DNA of 6,788 nucleotides from HO2-45-28 sp964574495 (GTDB lineage: Bacteria > Patescibacteriota > Minisyncoccia > HO2-45-28): contig CAZNNT010000034.1 in assembly GCA_964574495.1 (NCBI GenBank), positions 1 through 6,788 on the forward strand, written 5' to 3'. Positions 5,136-6,788 of this stretch are shown piece after piece (position 1 is the first letter of the stretch; each line of letters opens with the position of its first letter). The position numbers were made by a program, and so were the translations under genes. The notes under the pieces are model-generated. The model was given only the letters and a program-made list of their open reading frames with translations, was not told the origin of the DNA and did no database searches.

Positions 5136-5842
5136 TCGCTAACCCCTTAGCTGGCTTGGCCGCCGCCATTGGCGGCTTAATCGCTTCTTTAATCTGGCTT
5201 TGGTTCTGGCTCCGCGAAGACCAGCACCACGAACCGCGAAAAGCGCTTTTTTTGGCCTTCTCATTCGGAGCCGTCGCGGTTTTCGCGGCCTTATTTTTAG
5301 AAAAGGCCGCTTATTACATCGGGTTGAACTTGGGTTTTTGGCCAAGGGGAGTTCCGACCTTCGCGCTTTTTTTGCTTTGGGCGGCAATTGAAGAATTTTT
5401 AAAATATGGCGCCGCTTTCTGGGCGGTGATGCGCAAGGACGCGTTTGACGAACCGATTGACGCGCCGGTATATCTGATTACGGCGGCTCTTGGTTTCGCG
5501 GCCATCGAAAATATCTTGATGCTTTTCGGAATCTTTCAAAGCGAAATCGCCGCGGGACTCGCCGCGGCACACCTCCGTTTTATCGGAGCGACCCTGCTGC
5601 ATATCTTGACATCGTCTGTTGTCGGCCTGTCCATCGCTTACGATTTTTTCCATCCTCATCATCGTTTGCGCAACGCTTTGGGCGGGCTGGCTTTGGCCAC
5701 TTTGTTGCATGCCGTTTTTAACTTTTTTATACTAAAAGGAGGGACCGAGGGTCTGATTTATGTTTTTTCGGTGGTATGGCTGGGGGTGATAGTCGTAATT
5801 TTATCTTTTGAAAAAATTAAAAAAATAAAGTCCGTCCAATAA
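5123..5842 (+). CDS. prsW: PrsW-family intramembrane metalloprotease
   Basis: This 239-residue polytopic membrane protein has about seven hydrophobic segments (roughly residues 8-30, 41-60, 77-101, 112-135, 150-173, 185-204 and 211-229). PrsW-type signatures are present: EEFLK (E90, E91, K94, the EExxK motif), GFAAIEN (124-130), the histidine-bearing LLHILTSSVVG (158-168, H160) and LLHAVFN (194-200, H196). In Bacillus, PrsW performs site-1 cleavage of the anti-sigma factor RsiW; other members are thought to be membrane proteases or have unknown substrates. No anti-sigma/sigma pair is in this window, so the substrate is unknown. The ATG at 5123 was chosen over the in-frame TTG at 5075, which lies within the conserved end of ValRS. 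With ATG it overlaps valS by 13 nt, implying co-transcription and probably coupled translation. No Shine-Dalgarno is seen. The C-terminus is lysine-rich and probably cytoplasmic. Confidence 0.92.
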   Translation: MAQVIANPLAGLAAAIGGLIASLIWLWFWLREDQHHEPRKALFLAFSFGAVAVFAALFLEKAAYYIGLNLGFWPRGVPTFALFLLWAAIEEFLKYGAAFWAVMRKDAFDEPIDAPVYLITAALGFAAIENILMLFGIFQSEIAAGLAAAHLRFIGATLLHILTSSVVGLSIAYDFFHPHHRLRNALGGLALATLLHAVFNFFILKGGTEGLIYVFSVVWLGVIVVILSFEKIKKIKSVQ

Positions 5843-5858
5843 TTAAAAATTTAAAAAA

Positions 5859-5864
5859 TAAAAT
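5859..5864 (+). promoter_or_regulatory. Candidate -10 element TAAAAT for hsp20
   Basis: TAAAAT lies exactly 8 nt before the ATG at 5873 in a purely A/T tract (5839-5872). The spacing matches the elements before the genes at 164 and 2931. A/T richness makes chance matches likely here. No CIRCE-like inverted repeat or other heat-shock operator is visible in the 30-nt gap after prsW. Confidence 0.35.
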
Positions 5865-5872
5865 ATAAAAAT

Positions 5873-6334
5873 ATGCCAAAAGACAGACGTTCTTTTTTGG
5901 AAAGATTAACCGGCTCGGCGCCGGCGGAAAGAAACGAAGAAAAAACTTTCAGTTTTAAAAATATCAATTCGGAAAACAAATCCTCCCTTCCTCAAACCAG
6001 CGACGAAGGCCAGCTTTTGGTGGATGTCTACCAAACGCCGGATGAAATGATAATTAAATCCGTGGTTTCGGGAGTAAGGCCGGACGACCTGGATGTATCA
6101 ATAACACAGGAAATGGTCACAATACGCGGAAAAAGAGAAAGAGACCACCATGTTTCAGACGATAATTATTTTTACCAGGAACTCTATTGGGGGTCATTTT
6201 CCCGCTCCATACTCCTGCCTCAAGAAATTGATGTTGAGGGGTCGGAGGCCACTTTGAAAAACGGCCTCTTAACCATCCATATGCCAAAATTGGATAAAGC
6301 ACGGATTCAAAAACTAAAAATCAGGCAGGAGTAA
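5873..6334 (+). CDS. Hsp20/alpha-crystallin family small heat shock protein
   Basis: Small heat shock proteins bind unfolding proteins without ATP and hold them for refolding by other chaperones. The 153-residue protein has a polar N-terminal arm (1-45) and an alpha-crystallin domain from about 47 (QLLVDVYQTPDEMIIKS) to 150. Within it are the typical strands VSGVRPDDLDVSI (65-77) and VTIRGKRE (82-89), the loop and YYQEL-like segment (99-104), FSRSILLPQEID (109-120), and the hallmark A-x-LKNGLLTIHMPK (126-139). The C-terminal tail is short (KIRQE). The I-x-I/V anchoring motif is not clear; KLKIR may substitute. The ATG at 5873 is preceded only by A/T sequence and no Shine-Dalgarno. It lies 30 nt after prsW in the same direction, so it could share that transcript or use its own -10. 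Its position after a membrane protease fits a protein-quality theme, but this is inference. Confidence 0.95.
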   Translation: MPKDRRSFLERLTGSAPAERNEEKTFSFKNINSENKSSLPQTSDEGQLLVDVYQTPDEMIIKSVVSGVRPDDLDVSITQEMVTIRGKRERDHHVSDDNYFYQELYWGSFSRSILLPQEIDVEGSEATLKNGLLTIHMPKLDKARIQKLKIRQE

Positions 6335-6341
6335 ATTATGT

Positions 6342-6370
6342 TTGACTAAATAATTACAGACGGCTAACAT
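6342..6370 (+). promoter_or_regulatory. Promoter for tRNA-Phe
   Basis: TTGACT (6342-6347, five of six consensus bases) and TAACAT (6365-6370, four of six) are separated by exactly 17 nt. The predicted start is about two bases before the mature tRNA 5' end at 6379, so the 5' leader would be very short. CGGC directly precedes the -10, as at tRNA-Gly. Confidence 0.65.
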
Positions 6371-6378
6371 TTTGTTAT

Positions 6379-6450
6379 GCCGCGGTAGCTCAGTGGTAGA
6401 GCATTCGCCTGAAGAGCGATTGGTCGTCAGTTCGATTCTGACCCGCGGCA
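6379..6450 (+). tRNA. tRNA-Phe(GAA)
   Basis: The cloverleaf is complete. The acceptor GCCGCGG (6379-6385) pairs with CCGCGGC (6443-6449). The D-stem is GCTC/GAGC. The anticodon loop CTGAAGA between TTCGC and GCGAT (outer T-T mismatch) gives anticodon GAA. The T-arm GTCAG/CTGAC (6426-6430/6438-6442) encloses TTCGATT. The discriminator is A6450 and CCA is not encoded. A 5-bp hairpin, ACACT/AGTGT (6450-6454/6460-6464), starts at the discriminator base and may help 3' processing. Confidence 0.97.
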
Positions 6451-6473
6451 CACTTCGACAGTGTAAACAAAAA

Positions 6474-6500
6474 CAAAACCCCGCCTGGCGGGATTTTAAA
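6474..6500. terminator. Bidirectional Rho-independent terminator between tRNA-Phe and the convergent small gene
   Basis: CCCGC (6480-6484) pairs with GCGGG (6488-6492) around a three-base loop. On the + strand it is followed by ATTTTAAAA. On the minus strand the complement of the A-rich 6465-6479 gives a better run, GTTTTGTTTTTG. It therefore suits both the + strand tRNA and the minus strand gene ending at 6515. Confidence 0.7.
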
Positions 6501-6514
6501 AGTTTCGCGCTTTT

Positions 6515-6679
6515 TCATCTTGAAACTCCGGATTGGTGCAGTAAATACCAGAATGTCAGGCCGAGCGACAAAAAGAAAACAAAAAATATAAGTTCAAAAA
6601 ACTTATTTACGGTAAGGATATGGAAAGAATAGAACAATGCCCCGAAAAGAACGGTCAGAAAGCCGACAGAGAAAAGCAC
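6515..6679 (-). CDS. Small two-helix membrane protein, 54 residues, unknown function
   Basis: I do not recognise a family. The peptide is almost entirely hydrophobic, with likely membrane helices at about residues 4-21 (SVGFLTVLFGALFYSFHI) and 27-46, and a short polar end (HQSGVSR). The GTG start at 6679 (read on the minus strand) was chosen because a perfect AGGAGG lies 7 nt upstream, at 6687-6692. A farther in-frame GTG at 6721 would fall upstream of that site. An extended -10 element (TGCTATACT) at 6712-6720 and a strong terminator beyond the TGA stop complete the unit. It is the only gene here with a classical Shine-Dalgarno, and the only one on the minus strand and ending in TGA. It is convergent to tRNA-Phe. 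Small hydrophobic peptides can be toxins, membrane-complex modulators or spurious, but the full set of expression signals argues that it is real. Confidence 0.6.
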   Translation of the reverse strand: MLFSVGFLTVLFGALFYSFHILTVNKFFELIFFVFFLSLGLTFWYLLHQSGVSR

Positions 6680-6686
6680 TTGATTT

Positions 6687-6720
6687 CCTCCTGCATTTCC
6701 AATCTTTTGTGAGTATAGCA
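6687..6720 (-). promoter_or_regulatory. Extended -10 promoter and Shine-Dalgarno of the small minus-strand gene
   Basis: On the minus strand, TG-C-TATACT (6720 down to 6712) is a TGn-extended -10 box. The predicted start near 6705 gives a leader of about 25 nt. AGGAGG (6692 down to 6687) is the ribosome binding site, 7 nt before GTG. No good -35 box is seen, which is acceptable for extended -10 promoters. Confidence 0.55.
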
Positions 6721-6727
6721 CAAATTT

Positions 6728-6788
6728 TTATGCGCGCTCGAGGGATCGGTCACAACTCTCGTCGGCTTCCGCCTCCTCGGTCGCGACC
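6728..6788 (-). other. GC-rich right-edge block; possible 3' end of an upstream minus-strand gene
   Basis: From about 6729 the sequence is roughly two-thirds G+C, a sharp change from the AT-rich 6700-6728. One minus-strand frame is open from the edge for 19 codons (VATEEAEADESCDRSLERA) and stops at TAA (6730-6728). This could be an acidic protein tail but is too short to judge. The last ten bases, GGTCGCGACC, are self-complementary. No tRNA arm pattern was found. Confidence 0.25.

Noticed and set aside
5736..5743. AAGGAGGG, a strong Shine-Dalgarno-like sequence
   Set aside because: It lies inside prsW; the nearest ATG (5760) is 16 nt away and opens no supported gene.
6372..6632. 86-residue + strand open frame
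   Set aside because: It runs through tRNA-Phe and the terminator; its translation is read-through of an RNA gene.
1..6788. CRISPR array, recoded UGA, insertion sequence or prophage
   Set aside because: No regularly spaced long direct repeats, no in-frame UGA in conserved genes, and no transposase, integrase or phage genes were seen. The 29-nt repeat at 4/82 belongs to two tRNA genes.

Overview
The window looks like a compact piece of a bacterial chromosome of moderate GC, most plausibly from a Candidate Phyla Radiation (Patescibacteria/Parcubacteria-like) organism. This is inferred from several traits: a small tRNA-adjacent GIY-YIG protein, a short three-CxxC valyl-tRNA synthetase, abutting or overlapping genes, little recognisable Shine-Dalgarno signal on the + strand, and repeat-laden loops in housekeeping genes. 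No marker here fixes the taxonomy. The standard genetic code fits, and all seven + strand genes end in TAA.

Layout. Positions 1-135 hold the 3' part of one tRNA-Val(GAC) and a second tRNA-Val(GAC)-like gene that lacks most of its D-arm. Positions 164-1389 hold a two-helix membrane protein with a Pro/Gln tail, overlapping an RluA-family pseudouridine synthase. Positions 1414-1487 are tRNA-Gly(GCC). A GC-rich repeat-bearing spacer follows, then a GIY-YIG protein (1612-1851) whose stop codon abuts tsaD (1852-2919). valS (2931-5135) overlaps a PrsW-type intramembrane protease (5123-5842), which is followed by an Hsp20 chaperone (5873-6334) and tRNA-Phe(GAA) (6379-6450). A bidirectional terminator separates tRNA-Phe from a convergent 54-residue membrane protein on the minus strand (6515-6679). 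The right edge (about 6729-6788) is abruptly GC-rich and unresolved.

How the genes fit together. Most of the window serves translation: tRNA genes, tRNA modification (TsaD makes t6A; RluA-family enzymes make pseudouridine) and tRNA charging (ValRS). Protein quality control (PrsW, Hsp20) follows.

The most unusual signals are these. (1) Perfect palindromes followed by short tandem repeats, mostly of 7-nt period, lie within the coding sequences of tsaD and valS at places expected to be variable loops. (2) A tRNA-Val gene with a deleted D-arm shares the window with a ValRS that ends before the C-terminal coiled coil, the region known to contact the D-loop/T-loop corner of the tRNA. (3) The hexamer TATAAT or TAAAAT lies exactly 8 nt upstream of three ATG codons, suggesting leaderless mRNAs.
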